From: Austwickia chelonae NBRC 105200
GTDB lineage: Bacteria; Actinomycetota; Actinomycetes; Actinomycetales; Dermatophilaceae
DNA: 64,000 nt
Assembly (NCBI RefSeq): GCF_000298175.1
Contig: NZ_BAGZ01000022.1
Location: 1-64,000, forward strand
Direction: 5' to 3'
The notes beneath the pieces were generated by a model that searched no databases, was not told the DNA's origin, and was given only the letters and a program-made list of their open reading frames with translations. Both the position numbers and the translations under genes were made by a program. How positions within the stretch are numbered: position 1 is the first letter of the stretch; each line of letters begins with the position of its first letter. Of this stretch, positions 28,127 to 37,423 are shown one piece after another.

Positions 28127-28711
28127 CTACAACACCTTGAAACAGTCGAAGGGCTCGAGACAGTCGTCACACCGGTGGAAGGACTTGCACGCCGTCGACC
28201 CGAAATGCGACAACTCACGGGTGTTCGACGAAGAACACCGCGGACAGACCACCGGAGCACGCGCCGAACCCCACCGACCCGGCTCCCGGCCACAGACCGG
28301 ACCGGCCGGAGGAGCGATGCCATAAGCCCGCAGCTTCTCCCGGGCCTCGTCCGACAACCAATCGGTCGACCACGCCGGCGCCAGAACCACATCCACCTGC
28401 ACCTCGTCATAACCCGCCGACAAGAGCGCCACCGCGATATCGGTCCGGAAGACCTCCAACGCCGGACACCCCGAATAGGTAGGAGTGATCTCGACCCGAA
28501 CGACCCGGCGAACAACCTCCTGCGGCCCGGCCACCGACCCCACCCGGACCGTACGCAGAACACCCAGATCCGCCACGGACAACACCGGGACCTCCGGATC
28601 GCACACCGACGCCGCGACATCCCAGGCCCGCGCCGACTCCGCATCGGACGGACGGAGCCCAGCCGCAGAAGGCTCCGCAGCCAGCCCCCGGCCGCCGGAC
28701 GACCTGGTCAC
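28127..28711 (-). CDS. paaD: Phenylacetyl-CoA epoxidase assembly protein PaaD
   Basis: This 194-residue protein of the MIP18/DUF59 group is needed for iron or Fe-S maturation of the epoxidase. AASVCDPEVPVLSVADLG and TPTYSGCPALEVF mark the DUF59 domain, and the C-terminus has the PaaD zinc-ribbon-like cysteines CPRCSS and CKSFHRCDDCLEPFDCFKVL. I place the start at the GTG at 28711, which overlaps the paaC stop in a GTGA; the open frame itself extends further upstream into paaC. Confidence 0.94.
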   Translation of the reverse strand: MTRSSGGRGLAAEPSAAGLRPSDAESARAWDVAASVCDPEVPVLSVADLGVLRTVRVGSVAGPQEVVRRVVRVEITPTYSGCPALEVFRTDIAVALLSAGYDEVQVDVVLAPAWSTDWLSDEAREKLRAYGIAPPAGPVCGREPGRWGSARAPVVCPRCSSSNTRELSHFGSTACKSFHRCDDCLEPFDCFKVL

Positions 28712-29559
28712 CACGACGCCCCAGGATGGCGCCGGGCCAACACCTGCATCTCCGCCAACAACGGCCCGAAAGCCTCCCGATGCATGCCCCGACGCCCACC
28801 CGTACACGCCGCCGGAACCTGCGGCACCTCCAGACCGGCCTCCGCGAACAACCGCCCCAACCGCCGGTCGAAATCTGCCCGCAAAGCACTCGGCCGCACC
28901 GCGATCCCGCCGTGCTCGACGTCACCGAGCAGATCGATCAACTCGTCGTCGACGAACAACTCCTCGACATACGGCCAGACGACCTCCACACCGTGCTGGA
29001 GACGACGCCTGCTCTCCGCCGTGCCCAGCCCCAGCCGCAACACCCACTGCCAGGCGTGATCGACGTGGTACTCGACCTCCTTGTACGCCTTCGCCGCGAT
29101 GGCCGCCACCATGACGTCCCCGCTGCCCCGCAGGGCGTCGTACAAGCCGAGCTGGTACAGACTGACGACGACCTGACGGGCGATGGTCTGACCGAAATCA
29201 CCGTTCTCGAGCTCGACGATCTGCGCGCAGACGAACTCGTCCTCATCCCGGAAAAAGGCCAGATCATCCTCGGACCGCCCCCACGCGCTACCGGCGTAGG
29301 TCAGGAAACTACGGGCGTGACCGAGCAGATCGAGAGCGATATTGGCCAGGGCGATGTCCTCCTCCATCTCCGGCGCCCGGGAGACCCACCAGCACAACCG
29401 CTGCGAGAGGACGAGCGCGTCATCGCCCAGGCGCAACGCATACCGGGCGACCTGCTCGTCAGGGGCATCCCCCCGCTCGAGCTGGGTCGCAATATCCTCC
29501 GGGGTGAGCGCCACCCCGACCCCGATCTTCGTCGCTGACGCGAAACCTCCTGAACTCAC
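28708..29559 (-). CDS. paaC: 1,2-phenylacetyl-CoA epoxidase subunit C
   Basis: This is a 283-residue ferritin-like structural subunit that pairs with PaaA. It shows RYALRLGDDALVLSQRLCWW, EMEEDIALANIALDLLGHAR and AAKAYKEVEYHVDHAWQW, the usual PaaC helices. The GTG start overlaps the paaB stop in a GTGA; AGGGG lies upstream within paaB. Residues 1-15 are outside the family core, so an internal start cannot be excluded. Confidence 0.95.
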   Translation of the reverse strand: MSSGGFASATKIGVGVALTPEDIATQLERGDAPDEQVARYALRLGDDALVLSQRLCWWVSRAPEMEEDIALANIALDLLGHARSFLTYAGSAWGRSEDDLAFFRDEDEFVCAQIVELENGDFGQTIARQVVVSLYQLGLYDALRGSGDVMVAAIAAKAYKEVEYHVDHAWQWVLRLGLGTAESRRRLQHGVEVVWPYVEELFVDDELIDLLGDVEHGGIAVRPSALRADFDRRLGRLFAEAGLEVPQVPAACTGGRRGMHREAFGPLLAEMQVLARRHPGASW

Positions 29560-29861
29560 AGGTGCTTCACCCCTTCAGCTGTCGTGTAGTAGGTCGCATG
29601 CCGGTAGGACTTCCCCTGCGGCGACTCGAAGAAAGCCCCCTTGTGGTCCGGATCCGAAGTCGTGATCGCCTCCGCCGGCACCACCCAGACAGAGACGCCC
29701 TCGTTACGGCGGGTGTACAGGTCGCGGGCGTTGCGTACGGCCATCGCCGCGTCCGGGGCGTGCAACGAACCGGCATGGACGTGGGACAGCCCGCGGCTGG
29801 ACCGGACGAAGACCTCCCACAGCGGCCAGTCGTCGTCCTGGTCGAAGCTCCCGGTACTCAT
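29556..29861 (-). CDS. paaB: 1,2-phenylacetyl-CoA epoxidase subunit B
   Basis: This small subunit of 101 residues is required for the active complex. The conserved [20 protein letters not shown] opens the protein, followed by ALDLYTRR-like [19 protein letters not shown] and the end part [10 protein letters not shown]. The ATG overlaps the paaA stop (ATGA), showing translational coupling. Confidence 0.96.
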   Translation of the reverse strand: MSTGSFDQDDDWPLWEVFVRSSRGLSHVHAGSLHAPDAAMAVRNARDLYTRRNEGVSVWVVPAEAITTSDPDHKGAFFESPQGKSYRHATYYTTAEGVKHL

Positions 29862-30889
29862 GCCCCCACCACCGCCGTCCCCACCGAACCGGACGTACGG
29901 CGCGCATAGGCCGCCGCCGCCTCACGCACCCATCCGCCCTCGTTGTGGGCCTGCCGGCGCCGTTCCAATCGTTGCTGATTGCACGGGCCGTGACCTGCCA
30001 GGACAGCCTTGAACTCGGCCCAGTCCAACTCGCCGTAGTCGTAATGCCCGCGGGCTTCGTTCCACTTCAGGTCCGGGTCGGGCAGGGTCAACCCCAGCGC
30101 CTCGGCCTGCGGCACCATCATGTCGACGAACCGTTGGCGCAGCTCGTCGTTGCTGAACCGTTTGATCTTCCAGTCCATCGACTGTTTGCTGTGCGGGGAG
30201 TCGGCGTCCGGGGGGCCGAACATCTGCAGGGCCGGGCCGTAGAACCGGTCCACCGCGTCCTGCGCCATCTGTTTCTGCTCGGGGGTGCCCTGGGAGAGGG
30301 CGTACAGGATCTCCCAGCCCTGCCGTTGGTGGAAGCTCTCCTCCTTGCACACCCGCACCATCGCCCGGCCGTACGGGCCGTAGCTGCACCGGCACAGCGG
30401 CACCTGGTTGCAGATGGCCGCCCCATCGACCAGCCAACCGATCGCCCCGACATCGGCCCAGGTCTTCGTCGGGTAGTTGAAGATCGAGGAGTACTTCGCC
30501 TTCCCGTCCAGCAGTTGCTGGACGAGCGTCGCCCGGGGAGTGCCCAGGGTCTCGGCGGCGCCGTAGAGGTAGAGGCCGTGGCCGGCTTCGTCCTGCACCT
30601 TCGCGATGAGGATCGCCTTGCGTTTCAGGCTCGGGGCGCGGGTGATCCAGTTCGCCTCCGGCTGCATGCCGATGATCTCCGAATGGGCGTGCTGGCTGAT
30701 CTGCCGGGTCAACGTGCGGCGGTAGGCCTCCGGCATCCAGTCACGGGGCTCGACACGGGAATCGTCGGCGATCAGCCGGTCGAAAGCCGCCTGCTCGGCA
30801 GGGACCACCGGATCAGGCGCACCCTCCTCGGGGAACGGCCCTCCGTCCGGCGGCGGTCCGGACACGGTCGAATGCGGGGTGTGCGTCAT
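29858..30889 (-). CDS. paaA: 1,2-phenylacetyl-CoA epoxidase catalytic subunit A
   Basis: This 343-residue di-iron oxygenase subunit epoxidises the ring of phenylacetyl-CoA. The carboxylate/histidine ligands are seen in [17 protein letters not shown] and [13 protein letters not shown], and the acyl-CoA-site motif [17 protein letters not shown] is present. The ATG at 30889 has AGGTGA upstream. It is the first gene of paaABCDE and divergent from paaK, with a PaaR-type operator about 80 bp before it. Confidence 0.97.
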   Translation of the reverse strand: MTHTPHSTVSGPPPDGGPFPEEGAPDPVVPAEQAAFDRLIADDSRVEPRDWMPEAYRRTLTRQISQHAHSEIIGMQPEANWITRAPSLKRKAILIAKVQDEAGHGLYLYGAAETLGTPRATLVQQLLDGKAKYSSIFNYPTKTWADVGAIGWLVDGAAICNQVPLCRCSYGPYGRAMVRVCKEESFHQRQGWEILYALSQGTPEQKQMAQDAVDRFYGPALQMFGPPDADSPHSKQSMDWKIKRFSNDELRQRFVDMMVPQAEALGLTLPDPDLKWNEARGHYDYGELDWAEFKAVLAGHGPCNQQRLERRRQAHNEGGWVREAAAAYARRTSGSVGTAVVGA

Positions 30890-31412
30890 TGCGGTCACCT
30901 CGGGGTCGGCGGTCGGACGACCGGTCCACGGTCTCCCGGCCCACACCGGACGGGAACGAACCGTGACGACCGACCGATCGGTCATTCCGGACGTTAGGGG
31001 TGCGCTCCCGCGAAGACAAGGACGTCGACGCCGGTGTCATGCCGGACGGACGGAGCCATCGGTGGGCGGGGCCGTCAGCGGACGGTTGACCATAACGGGC
31101 AGTCGGCAGGAGAACCGGACGCAACGCCTGCCGCAGGGCGCCTGCCGTCGAAGCGGGCCGGCTGCCACCGCGCAGGACGCTCAACGAACGCCACAACACA
31201 CTCACCGCGCAGGCCCGGCCCGTCGGACGCACCGACCCACCGCCGAACGCCTCCCTCCGCCACGACATTGGACACCGACCGCCACATCCGCTGAGCTGAC
31301 CGAACATCCGGTGCCACCCAGGCAGCCGTCGTCGACCGACCGGGAAAAGCCCCGCAACCGGAACAGCTCGCGGCCTCATCCCACCACCGGACACCCGCAC
31401 CCAGGAAGGCCG
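30890..31412. promoter_or_regulatory. Divergent control region paaA/paaK
   Basis: This 523-bp gap lies between the two arms of the paa cluster. Apart from the operator at 30969-30982 I see only GC-rich sequence with no credible gene. Confidence 0.6.
30969..30982. promoter_or_regulatory. PaaR-type operator ACCGA-N4-TCGGT
   Basis: ACCGACCGATCGGT is a palindrome of the kind bound by TetR-family phenylacetate regulators. A matching ACCGA-N4-TCGGT occurs before paaJ at 46686. The local PaaR is the likely binder. Confidence 0.6.
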
Positions 31413-32774
31413 ATGTCTGTGAAGACCACGCCACCGACACCGCCCAGGCTCGTCGACACCGACGCCCACCTCGACCCGGACCGCCCCGACCCCGAAGAAC
31501 TCCACGACGTCGACCAGCTGCGCGAACTCCAGTTCGCACGACTGACCTGGACGATCCGGCACGCCTACGACAACGTGCCCATGTACCGGGCGAAATACGA
31601 CGCGGCCGGCGTCCACCCCGACGACCTGCGTGAGCTCGAAGACCTCGCCAAGTTCCCCTTCACCGACAAGAGCGACCTGCGCGGGGCGTACCCCTTCGGC
31701 AGCTTCGCCGTACCCATGGCCGACGTACGCCGCGTCCACGCCAGCTCCGGCACCACCGGCCTGCCCACCGTCGTCGGATACACCGAAGGCGACCTGCGCA
31801 CCTGGGCCGGGATCGTCGCCCGCTGCCTGCGGCTCTCCGGGGTACACGCCGGCGACCTCGTCCAGATCAGCTACGGCTACGGCCTCTTCACCGGCGGACT
31901 CGGCGCCCACTACGGCGCGGAACGCCTCGGCTGCACCGTCGTCCCCATGTCCGGCGGACAGACCGAGAAACAGATCCAACTCATCGAGGACTTCAAGCCG
32001 CGCGTCATCATGTGCACCCCCACCTACCTGCTCGCCGTCATGGACCAGATGCGCAAAGAAGGCCTCGATCCCGCCGCCACCGCACTCAAGATCGGTGTGC
32101 TCGGCGCCGAACCCTGGACCAGCCAGATGCGCCGCGAACTCGAGGACGGATTCGACATCACCGCCAGCGACATCTACGGACTCTCCGAGGTGATGGGACC
32201 CGGCGTCGCCGGCGAATCCGCCGAAACCCGTGACGGACTGCACATCTGGGAGGACCACTTCCTCCCCGAGATCATCGACCCCTTCGCCGACGACAAGGTC
32301 CTCCCCGACGGCCGCGAAGGCGAACTCGTCTTCACCTCCCTGACCAAGGTCGCTATGCCCGTGATCCGCTACCGCACCCACGACCTCACCCGGCTCCTGC
32401 CCGGCACCGCACGCCCCGGACACCGGCGGATCGGGCGACTCACCGGCCGCAGCGACGACATGATCATCCTGCGCGGCGTCAACCTCTTCCCCACCCAGAT
32501 CGAGGAGATCGCGCTCACCCTGCCCGCGCTGTCCCCGCACTTCCAGCTCGAACTCACCCGCCCCCACCGGATGGACGAGCTCACCATCCACATCGAACGG
32601 CGCCCCGACGCCTCCGACGACGCAGCCGCCGCTGCAGCGCGTGAGCTGCAACATCTGGTCAAATCGCGGATCGGATCGTCCGCCCAGGTCACCGTCACCG
32701 ACCCCGGGGCGCTTCCCCGTTCGATGGGCAAACTTCGCCGGATCTACGACAACCGCCACTTGTCCGACGACTGA
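31413..32774 (+). CDS. paaK: Phenylacetate-CoA ligase
   Basis: This 453-residue adenylate-forming enzyme activates phenylacetate to its CoA thioester, the first step of the route. It has the phosphate-binding loop HASSGTTGLPTVVGYT, the YGYGLFTGGLGAHYGAE stretch characteristic of PaaK, ASDIYGLSEVMGPGVA, and the C-terminal hinge LTGRSDDMIILRGVNLFPTQIEE. AGGAAGG precedes the ATG at 31413. The TetR regulator follows after 55 bp. Confidence 0.96.
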   Translation: MSVKTTPPTPPRLVDTDAHLDPDRPDPEELHDVDQLRELQFARLTWTIRHAYDNVPMYRAKYDAAGVHPDDLRELEDLAKFPFTDKSDLRGAYPFGSFAVPMADVRRVHASSGTTGLPTVVGYTEGDLRTWAGIVARCLRLSGVHAGDLVQISYGYGLFTGGLGAHYGAERLGCTVVPMSGGQTEKQIQLIEDFKPRVIMCTPTYLLAVMDQMRKEGLDPAATALKIGVLGAEPWTSQMRRELEDGFDITASDIYGLSEVMGPGVAGESAETRDGLHIWEDHFLPEIIDPFADDKVLPDGREGELVFTSLTKVAMPVIRYRTHDLTRLLPGTARPGHRRIGRLTGRSDDMIILRGVNLFPTQIEEIALTLPALSPHFQLELTRPHRMDELTIHIERRPDASDDAAAAAARELQHLVKSRIGSSAQVTVTDPGALPRSMGKLRRIYDNRHLSDD

Positions 32775-32829
32775 CGTCGCACCGGCCACCCCCGTCCACC
32801 TGCCGGAACGCGCGAGGGAGAATGAACCG

Positions 32830-33489
32830 GTGATCACGAGCCCCGAACCCGGCGTGCTGGGCGCGCGCCGCAAACGACCTGGCTACGACGGAGAATCGAT
32901 CCTCGCCGTGGCTGTCGAGGTCTTCAACCGACACGGATACGAAGGCACCTCGATGGGGGTGCTCGCAGAGAACCTCGGCATCTCCAAGGCCGGGATCTAC
33001 TACCACGTGAACAGTAAGGAAGACCTGCTGCAACGAGCCTGCGATCGGGCCTTGTGCGCGTTGGAATCTGCCTTCGAGGAAGAGATCTCGGCGCCCGGGA
33101 CGGCGCGGGAGAGGCTCGAGGCCGTGGTGCGCCGCGCCGTACACGTGCTGCACGACGAGCTCCCCTATGTGACCTTGTTGCTCCGAGTGCGGGGGAACAC
33201 CGAGGTGGAACGGGCCGCCCTGGAGCGGCGTCGTCGGTTCGACCTGCGTTTCGCCTCTTTGGTCGAGGCTGCGCCCGAGGAGGGGGCTCTGCGGGCCGAC
33301 GCCGATGCCCTGCTGATCACCCGGTTCGTGTACGGGACGGTGAACTCCCTGGTGGAGTGGTATCGGCCGGACGGCGGGCATGACGCCGAGGTCGTGGCGG
33401 ACGCGCTGGCCGCCATGGTCTTCCACGGTTTGGATGCGCGCGGCCCAGGTTCTGCCGAGTTGCGGGGCGGGTCCGGCGCTGCGGGCTGA
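32830..33489 (+). CDS. paaR: TetR-family regulator of phenylacetate catabolism
   Basis: This 219-residue TetR protein has a helix-turn-helix at about residues 35-60 (MGVLAENLGISKAGIYYHVNSKEDLL) and an all-helical ligand domain. The GTG at 32830 is preceded by GGGAG. Its place directly after paaK and the palindromes before both paa operons make phenylacetyl-CoA the likely inducer. The 3' end, from 33463, lies inside a 226-bp direct repeat, so the last nine codons may be repeat-derived. Confidence 0.85.
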   Translation: MITSPEPGVLGARRKRPGYDGESILAVAVEVFNRHGYEGTSMGVLAENLGISKAGIYYHVNSKEDLLQRACDRALCALESAFEEEISAPGTARERLEAVVRRAVHVLHDELPYVTLLLRVRGNTEVERAALERRRRFDLRFASLVEAAPEEGALRADADALLITRFVYGTVNSLVEWYRPDGGHDAEVVADALAAMVFHGLDARGPGSAELRGGSGAAG

Positions 33490-33688
33490 GCTTGAGGGGC
33501 TGGGGGTGGGCCACTGGAAGCCTGTTGTGGTTGCTGGGGGCCTGGTCTGGTGACTGGGAGCCGTGAGATCTGCGGCGTGCAGTGACCAGAACAGGCTTCC
33601 AGTCATGACGGGTGCGATCACATCCTCGGCCGCCCGGTGCCGTCGTCCACAGCCGGACCGGGGGCACGCCCCGGCCGTACGCTCACCG
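33463..33688 (+). repeat. Long direct repeat, copy 1
   Basis: This 226-bp segment reappears at 34635-34859 with about six differences and one indel. It carries a 91-nt hairpin element and ends 15 bp before the start of the AbiEi-like gene, so it probably includes that gene's promoter. Confidence 0.92.
33513..33603 (+). repeat. ACTG/CAGT hairpin element A
   Basis: The pattern is ACTG-N16-GCTG-N16-ACTG-N4-CCGTGA-N13-CAGT-N16-CAGT, which is the 71-nt family plan with one extra 20-nt unit on the left. The outer arms ACTGGAAGCCTGTT and AACAGGCTTCCAGT are exact complements. Confidence 0.85.
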
Positions 33689-33703
33689 ACGCAGTCTGGA
33701 CGG

Positions 33704-34621
33704 ATGCATGACGACGATCTTCTGGCCGCCCTGGCCCGGCGCGACAGTTTCACCAGAACCGAACTCCTCGCACTGGGTGTCGACGGCCGACGTCTACACG
33801 CTCTCCTCGGCGGCGGGCAGCTGGTCCGGCTGTGCCACGGCCGGTACGGGACAGCCATCACCGGGCTCACCCCCGAAGAAGAACACCTCCGACTCGCGGC
33901 AGCAGTGCTTCGCAGATATCGGGGCTCGGCATTGCTCAGCCATCACAGTGCTCTGGCCGACGCCGGGTTGCCGCTGTATTCCGTCCCGTACGAACTGGCG
34001 TATCTGACGTCGAGGGCAGGACGTTACCGGCGGCGACGCAGCGACCATGTGCTGCATGCCGCCGATCCGTCGACAGTGGGAACGGACGGCGGCTCTCGGG
34101 TCGGTCTGCACCATGCCCTGGTGCAGACCGGACTTCGTTGGGGTCCCAAGTCTTTCCTGGTTCCCGCTGATGTCGCGCTGGGGCGGGGCCTGGTCACCAT
34201 GACGCAACTGGCCGAGGCCATCGAGGACTACCGTCGTTGCCCGGGTCTGCGCGGGGTGCGGGCTGCTTTCGCGCAGGTCGATCCGTCGGCGGAGTCCCCT
34301 GGCGAGAGCCTGTTGAGATGGTTGCTCTTCCGGCTGGGGTACCGCACCAGGTCCCAGGTGGTGGTGCACACTGCCGGACGCGGCTACCGGATTGACCTGG
34401 TGATCGAGCAGACCCGAGTGGCTGTCGAATTCGATGGAATGGGCAAGTACGGCTCTGCTGCTGACCTCCGTGCGGAGAAGGCCCGGGACGAGGACCTGCA
34501 GGCTGCAGGGTGGTCTGTCGTCCATCTGACCTGGCCGGATCTGTCCCGTGCTGAAGTCGTCGATCGTCGTGTCCGGGCGGCTCTGGCCTGGCAGGCGCGG
34601 GCTGCGGTGGGGGGTCGATGA
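33704..34621 (+). CDS. AbiEi-like winged helix fused to Vsr/DUF559-like nuclease domain
   Basis: This 305-residue protein begins with an AbiEi-type winged helix (DSFTRTELLALGVDGRRLHALL), continues with the family's LLSHHSALADAGLP and ALVQTGLRW segments, and ends in a PD-(D/E)xK-like domain. Candidate active residues are E201, D231, E242, D244 and K259 (YRIDLV, AVEFDG, RAEKARDEDL). Proteins of this type are usually annotated as type IV antitoxin-domain proteins, and no AbiEii toxin gene is adjacent. It is flanked by 226-bp direct repeats. A paralogue lies at 41068. DNA binding and cleavage are inferred. Confidence 0.82.
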   Translation: MHDDDLLAALARRDSFTRTELLALGVDGRRLHALLGGGQLVRLCHGRYGTAITGLTPEEEHLRLAAAVLRRYRGSALLSHHSALADAGLPLYSVPYELAYLTSRAGRYRRRRSDHVLHAADPSTVGTDGGSRVGLHHALVQTGLRWGPKSFLVPADVALGRGLVTMTQLAEAIEDYRRCPGLRGVRAAFAQVDPSAESPGESLLRWLLFRLGYRTRSQVVVHTAGRGYRIDLVIEQTRVAVEFDGMGKYGSAADLRAEKARDEDLQAAGWSVVHLTWPDLSRAEVVDRRVRAALAWQARAAVGGR

Positions 34622-34634
34622 CCCCGGCTGACTC

Positions 34635-34859
34635 CGGGGCGGGTCCGGCGCTGCGGGTTGAGCTGAGGGGCTGGGGGCGGGCCACTGGAAGCCTGTTGTG
34701 GTTGCTGGGGTCCTGGTCTGGTGACTGGGAGCCGTGACATCTGCGGCGTGCAGTGACCAGAACAGGCTTCCAGTCATGACGGGTGCGATCACATCCTCGG
34801 CCGCCCGGTGCCGTCGTCCACAGCCGGACCGGCGGCACGCCCCGGCCGTACGCTCACCG
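34635..34859 (+). repeat. Long direct repeat, copy 2
   Basis: This second copy of the 33463-33688 segment begins 13 bp after the stop of the AbiEi-like gene. Sequence beyond 34860 no longer matches the region after copy 1. Confidence 0.92.
34684..34774 (+). repeat. ACTG/CAGT hairpin element B
   Basis: It has the same 91-nt plan as element A, with the same extra 20-nt unit and identical outer arms at 34684-34697 and 34761-34774. Confidence 0.85.
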
Positions 34860-35147
34860 GCACGAACACGGAGCGGACGCAGCACCCCACCGGCTATATC
34901 TTTCTGCGAAAAGTCATTGCATAGTGCGGCGAATATTTTTCTCGGTAGCGATACGGTCACAGGCGAATAGCGTTAAGGGATAGCTGGTCACGGTATGACC
35001 TGAATCGATCACGGCTTGAGAACAACTGATGACACTGAGATGGGGCAGGAATACGGTTTTTCTGCACCCGAAATAAAGGATGCAGAGGGGGATCCCTTCC
35101 GCGCTGTCCTCCCCTTTTCTCTTCGTCAAAGGTAGGAGATTCCTGTC
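34860..35147 (+). promoter_or_regulatory. AT-richer leader of the secreted-protein gene
   Basis: This stretch holds two hairpins, GGTCA/TGACC at 34986-35000 and TCTGCA/TGCAGA at 35061-35086. The second is about 60 bp before the start codon. It may carry the promoter and a structured leader. No known riboswitch class was matched. Confidence 0.4.
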
Positions 35148-36728
35148 ATGTCCCGTCGGATTTCTGTGCGTCTTTCCGCCTGTCTTCTCGGCGGGCTCCT
35201 CCTCTCGACGACCGTCGGAGCGCAGGCCGCCGACCTCACCCCCACCGGCCGGATGCTCAACCCCGCCGCCGAGGACAATGCCGCCTCGAACCTGGCCACG
35301 GCACCCGTGGTCGTCCCGGCGCAGGCCGCACCGACATCGACGCCGGTGAAGATCGAGATCGGAGCAGTCAACTACGAGCACACACCCATCGTGACCATGC
35401 TGTGGAGCGCCGTCCGAGGAGACACCGCACTCACCGGATGGGACTACACCCTGATGTGGGCGAAAGGCACCATGGGCCAGGACGGGAAAGTGACCTTCGG
35501 CCCCGACGAGAAATACCCGATGAGCGACAAGACGACTCGCGCGCTGGGAATACACCGAGACTTCGGAGACATCTACCGATTCAGAGTCATCGGCCATGAC
35601 CTGCTCACCGGAGAAACTGCCCAAGGAGAACACATCGTCCAGTTGACGAATGCGATCGACCTCCCCTCCGGAACAGGAAAAGCCTCAGCCGGTTGGCACC
35701 TGGTGGAACACCCCGAATACTTCGGCAGAACCGCGGCCGTCACCTATCGGGCGGGGGAGACGATCACCCAGACCGTGACAGCCGCCGTCGACTCGACACT
35801 GACCGTGCAAGGAACCCTCCTCGCACAAGGCGGCACGGCCGAGATCTCGGTGGACGGAAGGCCCGGACAGTCCTTCACCACCACCACCGACGCGCCGAAC
35901 ACGAAAGATCCCTACCGTCGACGCCTGACAACAGTGCCCCTCCCGGCCGGCACCCACGTCGTGACGATCAAATCCACGTCGGCAGGGACGCTCGCGCTGG
36001 ACTCCCTCGAGGTGATACCGCGGCCGGGCACCGACCGGATGGGCAGCGTCGACCGGATCTCCACCGGAGACCTCAACTTCACGCAACCCACGCAGGAAGT
36101 CTCCTGGGACGTCTCGCACGGACCGTTGGGCACCCGCTACCGGGTGACCTACGCCCAGCTGACGCTCCGCCCGGACGGCAGCCGCGTCTACGGTCCGGAA
36201 AAACTCTGGTTCCCATCCACCCCACTGACGAGTGCCACCTTCCGCGGCGACTTCGGCGAGAAGTACGAGGTGCGGGTCAACGCGATCTGGCCTGACGGGC
36301 GGACCAGCGCCGTGTCCTCGACCGTCGTGCACCTGGCACCGCCCCCGATCGACATCACCGGTGTCGGCGCGGACAAGAACTGGCACTTCGTGAACCACCC
36401 GTCCTATCTGCACGGCACGGCGTTGGTCACCTACCAGGACAAGGCCCGCTGGACGACGACGGTGAACGTCGAGGACGGCCAGGGGATCGTGGCCATCCGC
36501 GGCACCAGACTCCCCCGAGGAGCCAAGGCGACCGTGTACGTCGACGGCAGCACCCCCGGCGAACAACTGGACACCTCAGGGCCGGTCAAGTACCAGGACG
36601 AACTCGGCCGCATCGTCTGCAACCAGGGCATCCACGCCCTCACCGTCGAGGCGAATGTGTCGCCAGGCCACGACGTCCTCGCCCTGGACGGATACCAGAT
36701 CGCCGACGGCCGGACGTTCAGGCCGTAG
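35148..36728 (+). CDS. Large secreted protein with two repeated modules
   Basis: This 526-residue protein has a signal peptide (CLLGGLLLSTTVGAQA). The mature part repeats a pair of modules. The first is FN3-like (ALTGWDYTLMWAKG ending YRFRVIGHDLLTG; then GTRYRVTYAQLTL ending YEVRVNAIWPDG). The second is a sheet-rich, carbohydrate-binding-like module (GWHLVEHPEYFGRTAAVTYR; then NWHFVNHPSYLHGTALVTYQ), each with ISVDG or VYVDG. There is no catalytic motif or anchor. A role in binding surface glycans or host/substrate polymers is only a guess. Confidence 0.75.
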   Translation: MSRRISVRLSACLLGGLLLSTTVGAQAADLTPTGRMLNPAAEDNAASNLATAPVVVPAQAAPTSTPVKIEIGAVNYEHTPIVTMLWSAVRGDTALTGWDYTLMWAKGTMGQDGKVTFGPDEKYPMSDKTTRALGIHRDFGDIYRFRVIGHDLLTGETAQGEHIVQLTNAIDLPSGTGKASAGWHLVEHPEYFGRTAAVTYRAGETITQTVTAAVDSTLTVQGTLLAQGGTAEISVDGRPGQSFTTTTDAPNTKDPYRRRLTTVPLPAGTHVVTIKSTSAGTLALDSLEVIPRPGTDRMGSVDRISTGDLNFTQPTQEVSWDVSHGPLGTRYRVTYAQLTLRPDGSRVYGPEKLWFPSTPLTSATFRGDFGEKYEVRVNAIWPDGRTSAVSSTVVHLAPPPIDITGVGADKNWHFVNHPSYLHGTALVTYQDKARWTTTVNVEDGQGIVAIRGTRLPRGAKATVYVDGSTPGEQLDTSGPVKYQDELGRIVCNQGIHALTVEANVSPGHDVLALDGYQIADGRTFRP

Positions 36729-36750
36729 CGAACCGCAGCCGGAACTGCTG

Positions 36751-36821
36751 ACTGAAATCACCTTTCCCCGTCTTCCCCCGTCATTCGACACAGGTGGAAG
36801 ACGGGGAAAAGTGCTGCCAGA
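36751..36821. repeat. ACTG/CAGT hairpin element C
   Basis: This 71-nt hairpin lies just after the secreted-protein gene. It has ACTG-N16-TCTT on the left and AAGA-N16-CAGA on the right, with long complementary arms (TTTCCCCGTCTTCC). The CCGTGA box of the family is not conserved here. It shares GGAAAAGTGCTG with elements D and E. Confidence 0.7.
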
Positions 36822-36931
36822 AGGAGGCGCAGGCGACCGACCCCCGACAGATCTTTCGACAACCGAATGACTCCCGGACCGCGGGGTAGAGAAGGGACGA
36901 CCGCGCGACCCCCGACCGAGGAGAAGACCAC

Positions 36932-37423
36932 ATGTCCGACCACGACGTCCAGAAGATCGCCGCGATGATCAAAGACCTCAAGACAGCCATGCTCACCAGC
37001 GTCGACGCCGACGGCAAACTCCTCGCACGCCCCATGTCCACCCAGGACGTCGAATTCGACGGCGACCTGTGGTTCATCGCCGAACGCGATTCCGACCAGG
37101 TCCGAGCCATCACCGCCCGCCCCCAGGTCAACGTCTCCTACGCCGGGAAGAACACCTGGGTGAGCGTGTCCGGCCGAGCCCGCGTCGTCGAAGACCCCGC
37201 CAGACTCCACGAGTACTGGAACACCTTCACCGACCTCTTCATGGAAGGCGGGCCCGACAACCCCAACAACATCCTGATCCACATCGAAGCCGACTCCGCC
37301 GAATACTGGGGCGGCAGCGACGACGGCGCAGGCGGACGCATCGGCCAGCTCATGCACATCGTCCGCAGCGCCGTCACCGGACAACGAGCCGAAGGCCGCA
37401 ACGACACCGTCGACCTGCCCTAA
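36932..37423 (+). CDS. Pyridoxamine 5'-phosphate oxidase-fold protein (general stress protein 26 type)
   Basis: This 163-residue split-barrel protein has LKTAMLTSVDADGKLLARPM, LWFIAERDSDQVRAI and PQVNVSYAGKNTWVSVSG, the GSP26/PPOX class signature. Members bind FMN, F420 or heme; the cofactor is not clear here. GGAG precedes the ATG. Its TAA overlaps the TAG of the convergent MarR gene within CTAA. Confidence 0.92.
   Translation: MSDHDVQKIAAMIKDLKTAMLTSVDADGKLLARPMSTQDVEFDGDLWFIAERDSDQVRAITARPQVNVSYAGKNTWVSVSGRARVVEDPARLHEYWNTFTDLFMEGGPDNPNNILIHIEADSAEYWGGSDDGAGGRIGQLMHIVRSAVTGQRAEGRNDTVDLP

Noticed and set aside
33704-34621. Complete type IV toxin-antitoxin pair
   Set aside because: No AbiEii-type nucleotidyltransferase toxin gene lies next to this gene or to its paralogue, so a two-gene TA system is not supported here.
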